Source: CAWBRT01 sp963832365
GTDB taxonomy: Bacteria; Acidobacteriota; Terriglobia; Terriglobales; Acidobacteriaceae
Assembly: GCA_963832365.1 (NCBI GenBank)
Contig: CAWHUL010000005.1
Coordinates: 62,001-126,000, forward strand
DNA: 64,000 nucleotides
Direction of reading: 5' to 3'
The notes under the pieces were generated by a model. That model did not search any database, was not told the DNA's origin, and saw only the letters and a list, made by a program, of their open reading frames with translations. Positions 35,081 to 43,857 of the stretch are shown here, piece after piece (position 1 is the stretch's first letter; each line of letters starts with the position of its first letter). Made by a program: the position numbers and the translations under genes.

Positions 35081-36466
35081 ATGAATTCCGAGAAGGTTCT
35101 GATCGTCGAGGATGAGGAAAACGAAAGGATCGGGCTGGCTGAGCTGATCACCGCCTGGGGATACCGCACGGAAGTTGCCGGCGATGGGGTCGAGGGTCTC
35201 GAAAAGGTTTTGGAGTGGAGCCCCGGAATTGTGGTGACCGATCTTCGCATGCCGCGCATGGACGGCATGGAGCTGCTGCAAAAAATCTCAACCCATCCGA
35301 ACGAGGTTGCCGTAATCCTGCTGACGGCTCAGGGGAGCATCGATGCGGCGGTCTCGGCCATGAAGTTGGGCGCTTACGATTTCATTGAAAAGCCGGTCAA
35401 TCCGACGAGGCTGCGCGCCATCCTGCAGAACGCGGCGCGGCAGCGCGGAACCCAGCGCGAACTGGAGGTCGCCAAGCGGCAGCTCCGGGACAAGGGCGAA
35501 CTAGGATCGCTGACGGGCGCGTCCAAATCGATGCAGGAGGTTTTTCGGCTGATTGAGCTGGTGGCTCCCAGCACCGCGTCGGTTCTGATTACGGGTGAAA
35601 GCGGCACCGGCAAGGAGCTGGCGGCGCGAACCATTCACGAGCTCAGCCCGCGGGCGTCAAAGCCGTTCGTCCCCATCAACTGCGCCGCGATTCCGGACAC
35701 GCTGATGGAAAGCGAAATTTTTGGCCACGAGAAGGGCGCGTTCACCGGCGCTCTGGAGCGCCGCACCGGCTGCTTCGAGCTGGCCGAGGGCGGCACGCTG
35801 CTGCTGGATGAAATCGGCGAGATGCCGATCGGCACGCAGGCCAAGTTGCTGCGGGTTCTGGAAGACCGCAAGCTGCGTCGACTGGGCAGCAAGGTGGAAA
35901 CGACGGTCGACGTGCGGGTGCTGGCCGCCACCAACAAGGTTCCGGAGCAGGCGGTCGCCAAGGGACAGTTGCGCAACGATCTTTACTACCGGCTCAACGT
36001 TTTCAACATCGACATGCCGCCATTGCGCGGGCACAAGGAAGATATTCCCACACTGGTGGAAATCATTCTTAAGGACATGAACCGCAAGCATTCGCGCGAT
36101 ATCCGCGCTGCCGGTGAAGCGGTGATGAGCCTGTTCCAGAATCACTCATGGCCGGGAAACGTGCGCGAGTTGCGCAACGCGCTGGAGCGCGCGGTGATCG
36201 TGTGCGATTCCGCGGTCATCGAGCTGCGCCACCTGCCGCCGGGGTTCGGCGCCATCACGGCGCATACGGCGCTCAATGACGCCAACGCCATCCGCGTGGG
36301 AGTGGGAACCACGGTCGAGGACGCGGAGAAGCAGTTGATTTTGAAAACGCTGGAGAGCACGCACAATAACAAGACGCGCGCCGCCGAGATTCTCGGCATC
36401 AGCCTGAAGACGTTGCACAATAAGTTGAAAGAGTACGGCGTTCAGGGCTCGCAGCCGGGAGGATAG
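35081..36466 (+). CDS. NtrC-family sigma-54 response regulator
   Basis: 461 aa. Receiver with LIVEDEE and D54 in VVTDLRMPRMDG, AAA+ domain with GESGTGKE, GAFTGA and LLLDEIGEMPIG, and the Fis-type HTH RAAEILGISLKTLHNKLKEY. It precedes the membrane sensor kinase at 36719 on the same strand, so they likely form a pair. It is a paralogue of the regulator at 32383, transcribed in the opposite direction. Confidence 0.93.
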   Translation: MNSEKVLIVEDEENERIGLAELITAWGYRTEVAGDGVEGLEKVLEWSPGIVVTDLRMPRMDGMELLQKISTHPNEVAVILLTAQGSIDAAVSAMKLGAYDFIEKPVNPTRLRAILQNAARQRGTQRELEVAKRQLRDKGELGSLTGASKSMQEVFRLIELVAPSTASVLITGESGTGKELAARTIHELSPRASKPFVPINCAAIPDTLMESEIFGHEKGAFTGALERRTGCFELAEGGTLLLDEIGEMPIGTQAKLLRVLEDRKLRRLGSKVETTVDVRVLAATNKVPEQAVAKGQLRNDLYYRLNVFNIDMPPLRGHKEDIPTLVEIILKDMNRKHSRDIRAAGEAVMSLFQNHSWPGNVRELRNALERAVIVCDSAVIELRHLPPGFGAITAHTALNDANAIRVGVGTTVEDAEKQLILKTLESTHNNKTRAAEILGISLKTLHNKLKEYGVQGSQPGG

Positions 36467-36471
36467 AAAAA

Positions 36472-36685
36472 AGTTTCAAGTTTCGAGTTTCAAGTTTTTA
36501 AGTTGGAAGAAAGTTTTCCATCACCGAAGGTTTCACGTTTCGAGTTTCAAGTTGCACGTTGCGCATCGTTTTGGCGTCTTTATCGGGAAGAGCTGGAAAG
36601 GTTTCGCGTCTCGGATGTATCCCATCACCACTCGAAACTTGAAACTGTTTCTTAACTTGAAACTTGAAACTCGAAACTTGAAACT
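36472..36685. repeat. 26-bp perfect inverted repeat of GTTTCAAG/CTTGAAAC units
   Basis: Left arm 36472-36497 is the exact reverse complement of 36660-36685, 162 bp apart. Both arms are built of repeated AAGTTTC/GAAACTT units, and more units lie between and after (to 36713). The tract ends about 5 nt before the kinase start codon, so that gene has no visible ribosome binding site. Confidence 0.85.
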
Positions 36686-36718
36686 GCTTTTCTAGAAACT
36701 TGAAACTGTTTTTTTCTT

Positions 36719-38602
36719 ATGCCGAGACTTAAGTTGAAGACGAAGCTGGTGCTGGCGATCACCGGGATGGTGTTTGCCTTGGTGCTTGCGCTTTCGTGCA
36801 TCTATGTCTCGCAATTGATCGACCAGCGTCTGACCGAGGCCGATTCGAACGCTTTTTTCGTCGCCCACCAGGTACTGGATTCGGCGCGCAAAGCGCTGGA
36901 AACCGATCTGGGGCCGGGGGTCGACAGCGCCGATCCGGCGAAGCTGCACGAGACTATCGCTGCGATTCTGCAAAAAGATGCGGGGCTGAACTCGCTTTTG
37001 CAATCGGTCATCGGCTATTCGCCGACGATATACGATGTGGCCATCGTGGACAGCAGCGGCCGGGCGATGCTGCACAGCGACGCGGCAACCTTGGGGAAGC
37101 CATTGCCCGCGCGAGCCAATTTCCAGAGATTGATTCACGGTGGATTCGCGCGGCAAATTGCGGTCATCTACGGCCAACCGACCGTGTATGAGGTGCGGCT
37201 GCCGATTCAGCGCGACGGCACTCCGTTTGGCGAAATCCGCATCGGGCTTTCGACGGTTTTCCTCAAGAGCGAGCTGAAGCCTACACTGAACCGCGCCCTG
37301 ATATTTTCGGCCGTGTCGGTATTGATCTCGCTGTTGTTGGCCGCGGGATTATCCAGCCGGGCGCTGCAACCGCTGGAAGCGATCGCGCGCCGTCTGGATG
37401 CGATGACTGTCGAGGTCTCCCCCATCGAGCCCGAGCCGCCCCGGAAAACCGACGAGTACGGCGCGGTGAATACCAAGATCGACCGCCTGGGACGCAAGAT
37501 CCGCGATGTAAAAGAAATTTTCTCGGCCCTCAAGGAAAACCTCGATCAGATCATGGGCACGTTGCAGGACGGCCTGATGCTGTTCACGCGCGAGGAGAAC
37601 GTGGTGTTGGTGAGCGCTTCGGCCGAACGCTTCGCCGGACGGCACAGGGCGGATATCCTGGGTAGGAGAGTGGATGAGATCTTCAACGATTCCACCCGAC
37701 TGGGGCGCATCGTGCTCGACGCGTTCGCTCTGCACCAGCCGATTCCGCAGCGCGAAATCGAAATCGAGGACGGGCGCCGCATTCAACTTTCGCTCGACTT
37801 CATCGCCGAACGCGGCCAGCCGATCGGCGCTTTGCTCACCATGCGCGACGCCGAATCGGTTCATCGCATCGAGAATGAGATTGAACTCTCACGCCGCCTG
37901 GCCGCCATCGGAAGGCTGACATCGGGGGTGGCCCACGAGGTCAAGAACCCGATCAACGCAATCGTGATTCATCTGGAAATTCTCCGCGAACGCCTGCTGC
38001 AACTGGACCCGGAAACGCGGCGCCACATGGATATTATCGCCAGCGAGATTCAACGTCTTGACCGGGTGGTGCAGACGCTGGTGGACTTCACGCGACCAAT
38101 CGATCTGCGCTTGGCGGAGGTCGACCTGCGCAAACTGATGGAGGAGGTGGCGTCGCTGGCCGAACCCGAGGCGCGACTGCACGCGGTGAAGATCGTTCGC
38201 CGGGAGGACGCACGCCCGCTGGTGGCACGGATCGATTCGGACCTCGTCAAACAGGCCCTGCTCAATGTGGTGCTCAACGGCGTGCAAGCCATGCCGCAAG
38301 GCGGCACGCTCTCGCTATCGAGCCAGGCGCACGACAGCTCGGCAAAGCTGGAGATTCGTGACCAAGGCGGCGGAATCGATCCGGAGATTCGCGATAAAAT
38401 TTTCAACTTATATTTCACCACCAAGAAGTCAGGCAGCGGAATCGGGTTGGCGGTAAGCTATCGAGTACTGCAACTGCACAATGGTACGCTCGAATTCGAA
38501 TCGGAAGCTGGTAAGGGAACGACCTTCCGCTTCATTCTGCCACTTACGATGGGAGCCGATGCACGTGGCAATGAGATCGCAGCTGAATCCCAAGGCGCAT
38601 AG
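36719..38602 (+). CDS. Membrane sensor histidine kinase
   Basis: 627 aa. Helix 1 at about 8-31, a periplasmic sensor of about 170 residues, helix 2 at about 196-215, HAMP (about 217-270), PAS (about 275-385), HisKA with H406 in VAHEVKNPINAI, and HATPase with NVVLNGVQAMP and GSGIGLAVSYRVL. It probably phosphorylates the NtrC-type regulator just upstream. The signal is unknown. One nt separates it from the lipoprotein gene. Confidence 0.92.
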   Translation: MPRLKLKTKLVLAITGMVFALVLALSCIYVSQLIDQRLTEADSNAFFVAHQVLDSARKALETDLGPGVDSADPAKLHETIAAILQKDAGLNSLLQSVIGYSPTIYDVAIVDSSGRAMLHSDAATLGKPLPARANFQRLIHGGFARQIAVIYGQPTVYEVRLPIQRDGTPFGEIRIGLSTVFLKSELKPTLNRALIFSAVSVLISLLLAAGLSSRALQPLEAIARRLDAMTVEVSPIEPEPPRKTDEYGAVNTKIDRLGRKIRDVKEIFSALKENLDQIMGTLQDGLMLFTREENVVLVSASAERFAGRHRADILGRRVDEIFNDSTRLGRIVLDAFALHQPIPQREIEIEDGRRIQLSLDFIAERGQPIGALLTMRDAESVHRIENEIELSRRLAAIGRLTSGVAHEVKNPINAIVIHLEILRERLLQLDPETRRHMDIIASEIQRLDRVVQTLVDFTRPIDLRLAEVDLRKLMEEVASLAEPEARLHAVKIVRREDARPLVARIDSDLVKQALLNVVLNGVQAMPQGGTLSLSSQAHDSSAKLEIRDQGGGIDPEIRDKIFNLYFTTKKSGSGIGLAVSYRVLQLHNGTLEFESEAGKGTTFRFILPLTMGADARGNEIAAESQGA

Positions 38603-38603
38603 G

Positions 38604-39230
38604 ATGCCGGAGAAGCAGGGCTGGCGGATGATCCGCTTCTGCGGGCTCGCACTGCTGCTGGCGCTGACGCTGACGTTTGCCGCGGGATGCAACCGGAACA
38701 AGAAGGGGCAGCTTCCGCCGCAGGCAAACGTGCCACTCATCACCGTTCCGCCGACAGCACAGGCTGGACAACGCCCCGCGCCGCCGGTGCAGACCACTCC
38801 GCCGCCGGCCACGAGCGCGCAGACGGGAGCGATTCGGCAACCCTCTGCCAGCCGCGCCAAACCGAAGCCGCAGAAAAACTCCGTCCGCACGAGCGTTCCG
38901 GCCCCCGCCAAGCAGACCCCGCCGGTTCAAGCCGTACAGCCTGCACCACCGGTGCAGCCTGCTCCGCAGAAGCCCCCAAGCGACGTGCAGGTGCAGATTG
39001 CCGCGCAAGCGCCGCAAGGCACGGCTCAGAATACGGAACAACTGCTGCAAGCCGCCGAGGGAAATCTGCGCAAAGTCACTCGCCAGCTCTCGGGCGGCGA
39101 AGAGGCAATGCTGCGGCAGGCTCGCAATTACATTGCCCAGTCGCGTTCCGCGAGCCAGGAGGGCGATCTGGAACGCGCTTACAACCTGGCGATGAAGGCC
39201 AGCCTGCTTTCAGGCGAACTGGCGAAATGA
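38604..39230 (+). CDS. Pro/Gln-rich lipoprotein
   Basis: 208 aa. Signal peptide with the lipobox FAAGC at about 26-30, then a low-complexity Pro/Gln/Ala/Lys region (about 35-130) and a C-terminal helical domain (EQLLQAAEGNLRKVTRQLSG onward). The Pro-rich part may span the periplasm or cell wall. AGG lies just before the ATG, which starts 1 nt after the kinase stop, so it is likely co-transcribed with the two-component genes and may serve the sensor. Confidence 0.8.
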   Translation: MPEKQGWRMIRFCGLALLLALTLTFAAGCNRNKKGQLPPQANVPLITVPPTAQAGQRPAPPVQTTPPPATSAQTGAIRQPSASRAKPKPQKNSVRTSVPAPAKQTPPVQAVQPAPPVQPAPQKPPSDVQVQIAAQAPQGTAQNTEQLLQAAEGNLRKVTRQLSGGEEAMLRQARNYIAQSRSASQEGDLERAYNLAMKASLLSGELAK

Positions 39231-39262
39231 TCTTTTGTGGCGGAGCGCGGCAGTTCAAGCAA

Positions 39263-39304
39263 CTACCCCACGTTAGCCAACGACGGGCGAACGTGGGGCA
39301 CCCG
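39263..39304. repeat. Intergenic hairpin repeat (CGTTAGCC type)
   Basis: CTACCCCACGTTAGCC pairs with GGGCGAACGTGGGG, ending CACCCG. Confidence 0.85.
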
Positions 39305-39324
39305 GCCATGTGAAGAGTTCAGTT

Positions 39325-39359
39325 CCCACATCTGCCGACTACGGCGAACGTGGGGCACC
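39325..39359. repeat. Intergenic hairpin repeat, mismatched
   Basis: CCCACATCTGCCG against CGGCGAACGTGGGG; the left arm is CATCTG type while the right arm is CGTT type, so the stem is partly lost, as if two variants had recombined. Confidence 0.65.
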
Positions 39360-39385
39360 GGAAGCAGAGATGTTGATGACGCAAG

Positions 39386-40579
39386 CTATGGTAGGCGGAG
39401 GCGCTCGACGGTGGCGACTCGCTCGATAGCGATATCGTAAGCTGCCGCCCGCAGAGTTTGGCGCCGGTCAGTGGATCGCTGCCGCACCTCGTCATAGGCC
39501 TTCAAGACCCGCGCTTCGATTTCGCTGCCAACAGCTTCGGTGTCGATGCTGACTTGCCGCAGATTGGCGTCCCACTCCAGATGCGCCGCAATGACCACTC
39601 CGGCGTTGGCCACCAAACTGGGGATTACCAGCGTGCCCTTCTGCGCGAGAACCATGTCGGCCAGCGGAGTAATCGAGAGATCGGCCGCTTCGATGATCAC
39701 AGGAGCAACGATCTTTGCCGCGTCGCCGGCATACACGGCAAACTCGTCGTCAGCAAGGATGAGCACGTCGCAAGCGGACTGCAGGGTTTGCGCGGCGTCC
39801 GGTTCAATCCATTTGCATCCCATCCGGCGCACTGCCAACGCCAGATCGCGGCTCGCATCGGTGCAGCTATGCAGGGCAACCGACAACTCGCCTGGGGCTT
39901 TCCCTTTCTCTTCGGCAATCCGCCTCAGCAAAGCCAGTATCCCGCAGGCAACGGCCTGCTCGCGATTGGCGATGCCGCCGCCGGTTTCAGGCTTACCCAC
40001 TACGCAGGCGAGCACCGCAGGTTCACCGGCATCGCGGCCCGCAGCGGCGATCGGGTTGAGACGAGCAGCGTACTCGCTGTGTATCCAATTGGCGATCTGC
40101 GAACTTGAAGCCGGCTCTGGTTGCAGAACATCCTGGAACGGACCCAGCAGTGGCAGCAAGCGGGCGACGTAGGTACGCGTAATCCTCTCCATTTCCGCGA
40201 TGGACAGCTCAGCGGGATTGCAAAGGACACCGCCCATGGAGCCGCCGAAGTGTACCCCCACCAGAGCAGCCTTCCAGGTCAGCGTTTGGGCCAGCGCAAA
40301 CAGCAGGCCGCTCGATATGGCGGGAGAAAACCGCAAGCCTCCCAGATGCGGCCCGCGTCCCACATTGTGGTGGGTGCGAAAGGCCTGGAACAGACGCAGT
40401 TCGCCGTTGTCCAGCCGCACAGGCAATTCGAATCGCAGGTCGCGGCTGCACGCCGAGAGGAGCAGGCGGAGTTCGGGGTCGGCCAGAACCCGCCCGGCAC
40501 TGGTTTCAAAATTTATTCTTGCGACATCCGGCGGCGACTCGCGGTATTCGACTCCTGTCCATACTGCTGCCGTGACCAT
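39386..40579 (-). CDS. Glutamate-dehydrogenase-like protein lacking catalytic residues
   Basis: 397 aa, of the Glu/Leu/Phe/Val dehydrogenase family by overall sequence (RTHHNVGRGPH, VVGKPETGGGI, IPSLVANAGVV). The conserved Lys of GPxKGG is Leu79 (GPHLGG), the Lys of GGxKGG is Met115 (GGSMGG), the catalytic Asp position is Glu154, and the dinucleotide motif GFGNVG reads HSCTDA. Reading frame and length are intact, so this is not a decayed gene. It probably has a non-catalytic or changed role. Single gene between repeats. Confidence 0.8.
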   Translation of the reverse strand: MVTAAVWTGVEYRESPPDVARINFETSAGRVLADPELRLLLSACSRDLRFELPVRLDNGELRLFQAFRTHHNVGRGPHLGGLRFSPAISSGLLFALAQTLTWKAALVGVHFGGSMGGVLCNPAELSIAEMERITRTYVARLLPLLGPFQDVLQPEPASSSQIANWIHSEYAARLNPIAAAGRDAGEPAVLACVVGKPETGGGIANREQAVACGILALLRRIAEEKGKAPGELSVALHSCTDASRDLALAVRRMGCKWIEPDAAQTLQSACDVLILADDEFAVYAGDAAKIVAPVIIEAADLSITPLADMVLAQKGTLVIPSLVANAGVVIAAHLEWDANLRQVSIDTEAVGSEIEARVLKAYDEVRQRSTDRRQTLRAAAYDIAIERVATVERLRLP

Positions 40580-40760
40580 GAATTTTCGATTCTCCCTCTA
40601 GCTATGGCGATGCAGAAATCCAGCGAACACCCCACGTGAAAAGCAATATACAACAACTCTGGCCATTAAGCGGGGTGAGTTGGCGAATCCGGTCGAAAAT
40701 AAAGAAGCCCGCCAATGCGGGCTTCGAGATACGACTTGCAGATGAATGCTTTCAGTTCGA

Positions 40761-41063
40761 TCAGCCTCCCATCTTGTGCTCTGACAAGAGGGTGACAAGT
40801 TTCTTGAGAAGTTCCTGGCAGTTCGCTCCCTGCGCAATGTCCCTCTCGATCGGCGCAAACATGTTGTCGATCTCGGGGCGCATAGCTTCGCGGATGTGCT
40901 GGCACTCCACGTTCCAGGCGTGATTGTGGAGCATGCGAATGAAGGTCTCGGCTGCTTGAGCGCGCAGATGCTGCTCCTTGCAGAACTTCACGAACTCGAC
41001 GCACGCTCCTCGTTGTGGCGGTTGCTCCACGGTGTTGGGCGTTTGCATGACAGAGGTGGCCAT
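40761..41063 (-). CDS. Hypothetical protein
   Basis: 100 aa, family not recognised. Helical, with three Cys and several His (CVEFVKFCKEQHL, MLHNHAWNVECQHI). Soluble, no signal. The composition suggests a real gene. It lies 184 nt upstream of fabI and is divergent from it. Confidence 0.65.
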   Translation of the reverse strand: MATSVMQTPNTVEQPPQRGACVEFVKFCKEQHLRAQAAETFIRMLHNHAWNVECQHIREAMRPEIDNMFAPIERDIAQGANCQELLKKLVTLLSEHKMGG

Positions 41064-41247
41064 ACACGGAGTATAGGGCGGAATTTATAGGAAATTCTGT
41101 GAGCCCTTACACAGGGAAAATGTGCGCACGCCCGAAAACACTGCTGAAAACCGCAACACCGGGCAACCGCCGCGGTATCCGGCACGATGCTGATATTCTG
41201 TATCCTGCTGATTTGTAGACTATTGCCGCCGGGGTGAGTACCTGCAA

Positions 41248-42015
41248 ATGTCGCATCCTCTGGAAGACTGTACGGCCGTGGTGTTTGGGGTCGCCAACAA
41301 GCGCAGCATTGCCTGGGCCATCGCACAGCAGCTCCAGGCCGGCGGCGCGAAGCTGGCCATCACTTATCAGAACGAGCGGATCAGGCAGGAGGCCGAGGAG
41401 ATGATCCTGAGCCTGCCCGGAGATCCGTTCCAGTGCGATGTGTCGAGCGACGACGAGATCGATTCGCTCTTCGAGCAACTGAAGCGCCGCTACGGCCGCA
41501 TCGACGCGCTCGTCCACTCCATCGCCTATGCTCCCATTGAGGAGTTGCGCAACGACTTTGTGATGACCAGCCGCGAGGGCTTCAGGATTGCGCACGAGAT
41601 CAGCGTCTACTCGCTGATTGCACTGGCGCGCGCCGCCGCTCCGCTGATGAGCCAGGGGGGCAGCATAATCACGCTCACCTACTTTGGCGCCGAAAAAGTG
41701 GTGCCGAACTATAACGTGATGGGCGTGGCTAAGGCTGCGCTGGAATCTACCGTGCGCTACCTGGCATACGATCTGGGCAAGAGGAACATCCGCGTCAACG
41801 CCATCTCCGCCGGTCCGATTAAGACGCTCGCCGGACGAGGCATCGCCGGCCTCGGCGAGATGCTCAAGGCACACGCCACACGCTCTCCGCTACAGCGCAA
41901 CGTCGATGTCGAAGAGGTTGCAGCTACCGCCGCATTTCTCGCCGGCAGGGGCGCCGCCGGAATTACCGGCGAAACCATCTACGTGGATTGCGGTTACAAC
42001 ATCATGGGATTCTGA
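41248..42015 (+). CDS. fabI: Enoyl-[acyl-carrier-protein] reductase (NADH)
   Basis: Last step of each round of type II fatty acid elongation: reduces trans-2-enoyl-ACP with NADH. 255 aa. N-terminal VVFGVANKRSIAWAIA, catalytic Tyr145 and Tyr155 with Lys162 (Y-x6-K), and the substrate loop KTLAGRGIAG. Full-length, so the target of triclosan-type inhibitors in this organism. Single gene. Confidence 0.96.
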   Translation: MSHPLEDCTAVVFGVANKRSIAWAIAQQLQAGGAKLAITYQNERIRQEAEEMILSLPGDPFQCDVSSDDEIDSLFEQLKRRYGRIDALVHSIAYAPIEELRNDFVMTSREGFRIAHEISVYSLIALARAAAPLMSQGGSIITLTYFGAEKVVPNYNVMGVAKAALESTVRYLAYDLGKRNIRVNAISAGPIKTLAGRGIAGLGEMLKAHATRSPLQRNVDVEEVAATAAFLAGRGAAGITGETIYVDCGYNIMGF

Positions 42016-42036
42016 AGAACGCCGGTTGCGCAACCA

Positions 42037-42067
42037 CCCACATCTGTTGCCAGGGCGTATGGGGCAC
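42037..42067. repeat. Degenerate intergenic hairpin remnant
   Basis: CCCACATCTGTTGCC against GGCGTATGGGGCACC. Only part of the stem remains. Confidence 0.5.
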
Positions 42068-42125
42068 CTTCACGCTCGAATTGAATTGTGATCGTGCCGG
42101 ACTGGTTGGTAACCTACTTCTAAAG

Positions 42126-42674
42126 ATGGAATTATTTTCGCTCGCCCAGTGTCTGGGATACGTCGCTTTTGTTTTGGGAGTAGCGGCCTTTCTTCAAAAG
42201 ATCGACCGGCGCCTGAAGTTTCTTCTGGCGAGCGTAAGCATTGCTTATGGCTTGCATTTTGCGTTGTTGGGCAATTTTCCCGCATCAGCCAGTGCGCTGA
42301 TCTCGTGCTTCCGTTCGTTCATGTCAATGAGAACCCGCTCGCCCTGGCTGGCCGCAGCGATCCTCGGCGTCTATATGGCAGTCGGCATCGCCTTTGCGGG
42401 AACCGGGGCAGGGTGGCTTCCGGTGCTCGGCTCGTGCCTCGCCACGCTGGCCTTGTTCTTCATGCGAGACATTCCGATGCGGCTGGTTTTGCTGTGCAGC
42501 TGCCTGATGTGGCTGGCCAACAACATTCTTAGCAGGTCCATCGGCGGTATCATGCTGGAATCGACGATTGCCGTCATCAACATTTCGACCATGATCCGGA
42601 TATTCAGATCGCCGGGCGAAAGCCTGGGCGCGCCTTCGAGTGTACTCATCGAGCCCGAAACACCTCCACGCTAG
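42126..42674 (+). CDS. YgjV-like inner membrane protein
   Basis: 182 aa with five to six predicted membrane helices (for example LGYVAFVLGVAAFL, LAAAILGVYMAVGIAF, LVLLCSCLMWLANNIL). The pattern of a Gly/Phe-rich helix followed by a Lys-Ile-Asp turn resembles YgjV/YgfX-type small membrane proteins. Function unknown. The ATG at 42126 is chosen because it begins the first helix. It starts 110 nt after fabI. Confidence 0.75.
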   Translation: MELFSLAQCLGYVAFVLGVAAFLQKIDRRLKFLLASVSIAYGLHFALLGNFPASASALISCFRSFMSMRTRSPWLAAAILGVYMAVGIAFAGTGAGWLPVLGSCLATLALFFMRDIPMRLVLLCSCLMWLANNILSRSIGGIMLESTIAVINISTMIRIFRSPGESLGAPSSVLIEPETPPR

Positions 42675-42861
42675 CTCCGCCCGCGGCTCCGCAAATTCAG
42701 ACTGCCAGGGCGAGAGCCGCTCGCCCGACTAGAGGCTTTTCTTTGGAGAATCCCGGCCTGTAAAGGGAAACAGACGCGCGAGTCGACGCATCTACATCCG
42801 CATATCCACAAAATGAATCACGAGGGGACCCGCTTGGCACTCGTGCAGGAGGTAAAGAAGG

Positions 42862-43245
42862 ATGAAGCGACTGGCTTGGCTGTTTTTGGCAGTTCTGTGT
42901 TCAGCGGTCTTGCTGAATGCAGAAGACAACACCAACACAATGACCGGCTGGGTTTGCGCCTCGAAGTGCGTTGTACAGAACAATAACGGTGCCACCTGCG
43001 ATCCAACTTGCATGGAGAAGAACGGTGATGTTGTGTTCATTAACGATCAGGGCGAAGTCACAGCGATCTCCAACCCGGACATTTTCGTTACACACATGAA
43101 CCAACATGTGAGCGCAACATTCACTCCACAAGAGCAAGAGGACCTGGCTAAGACAGTCCAGAGCGCGATTATCGTAGAGGAACTCCGCGACCAAGGCGAT
43201 TTAGGGGGCAACGGGGGCAGCGGAGCCGGAGGCGGAGGAAAATAG
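42862..43245 (+). CDS. Small secreted Cys-containing protein
   Basis: 127 aa. Signal peptide (about 1-20, WLFLAVLCSAVLLNA), then a domain with four Cys in CASKCVVQ and CDPTCMEK, and a Gly-rich tail at the C-terminus. The motif TMTGWVCASKC and the later AISNPDIF recall small exported acidobacterial proteins, but no named function is known to me. AGGAGGT precedes the ATG. Confidence 0.75.
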   Translation: MKRLAWLFLAVLCSAVLLNAEDNTNTMTGWVCASKCVVQNNNGATCDPTCMEKNGDVVFINDQGEVTAISNPDIFVTHMNQHVSATFTPQEQEDLAKTVQSAIIVEELRDQGDLGGNGGSGAGGGGK

Positions 43246-43275
43246 GATGAGTCAGTGGTCTGCATCTCGCAGGTT

Positions 43276-43749
43276 CTATCTTTGTGCGATGGTGGGGTGG
43301 TGGGTTTCGCCCTGCTGTCGCTGGTCGACGGTGAAGCGGCGATCCTCGTAGCCGAGGCGCTCGATGGCGATCTCGACATCGCGTTCACGGACCAGGCGCT
43401 CGAATTTTTCTCCCCACTCGATGAGCAGGATATTGCCTTCCTCGCGGATGAGGTCGTCGAGGCCAAGTGTCTCCAGTTCGCGCAGGGTTTCAATGCGGTA
43501 GAGATCGATGTGGAAGAGACTGCGCTCTGAACCGTGGTACTCGTGGACAAGAGTAAACGTGGGACTGGTAACGTCTTCCTGCTCGGCGGCATCGAAGGCT
43601 TCGGCAATTCCCTTTACCACGGTAGTTTTTCCGGTTCCGAGATCGCCGCGCAGCAACACGATTCTGGAGTCGCGCAACAGCGGAGCGAGTTTGCGCCCCA
43701 GCTCAATCGTCTCTTCCGCGGAATGTGTCAGAAATTGCTTTCGCATCAT
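43276..43749 (-). CDS. tsaE: tRNA threonylcarbamoyladenosine biosynthesis ATPase TsaE
   Basis: Works with TsaB and TsaD to make t6A37 in ANN-decoding tRNAs. About 157 aa. Walker A GDLGTGKTT, Walker B-like LLIEWGEKF, and the family SPTFTLVHEY and HIDLYRI. Start taken at 43749; a TTG/ATG at 43764 would add five residues. Same direction as nnr upstream, separated by a repeat copy, an arrangement frequent in bacteria. Confidence 0.95.
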   Translation of the reverse strand: MMRKQFLTHSAEETIELGRKLAPLLRDSRIVLLRGDLGTGKTTVVKGIAEAFDAAEQEDVTSPTFTLVHEYHGSERSLFHIDLYRIETLRELETLGLDDLIREEGNILLIEWGEKFERLVRERDVEIAIERLGYEDRRFTVDQRQQGETHHPTIAQR

Positions 43750-43764
43750 GCCGACTCGCAGCAA

Positions 43765-43807
43765 CTACCCCACGTCAGTCCAACAACAGGACGGGACGTG
43801 GGGCACC
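43765..43807. repeat. Intergenic hairpin repeat (CGTCAGTCC type), last copy in the window
   Basis: CTACCCCACGTCAGTCC pairs with GGACGGGACGTGGGG, ending CACC. No clear copy is seen from here to 64000. Confidence 0.85.
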
Positions 43808-43857
43808 GGACTCAAGTTACCCCTACCCAATCAATTGCCAAAAAACTTGTGCATATT

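Noticed and set aside
3437..43807. CRISPR array made of the regularly worded GGGGCACCCG repeats
   Set aside because: Copies are scattered over 40 kb, not evenly spaced, vary in the stem, and no cas gene is present.
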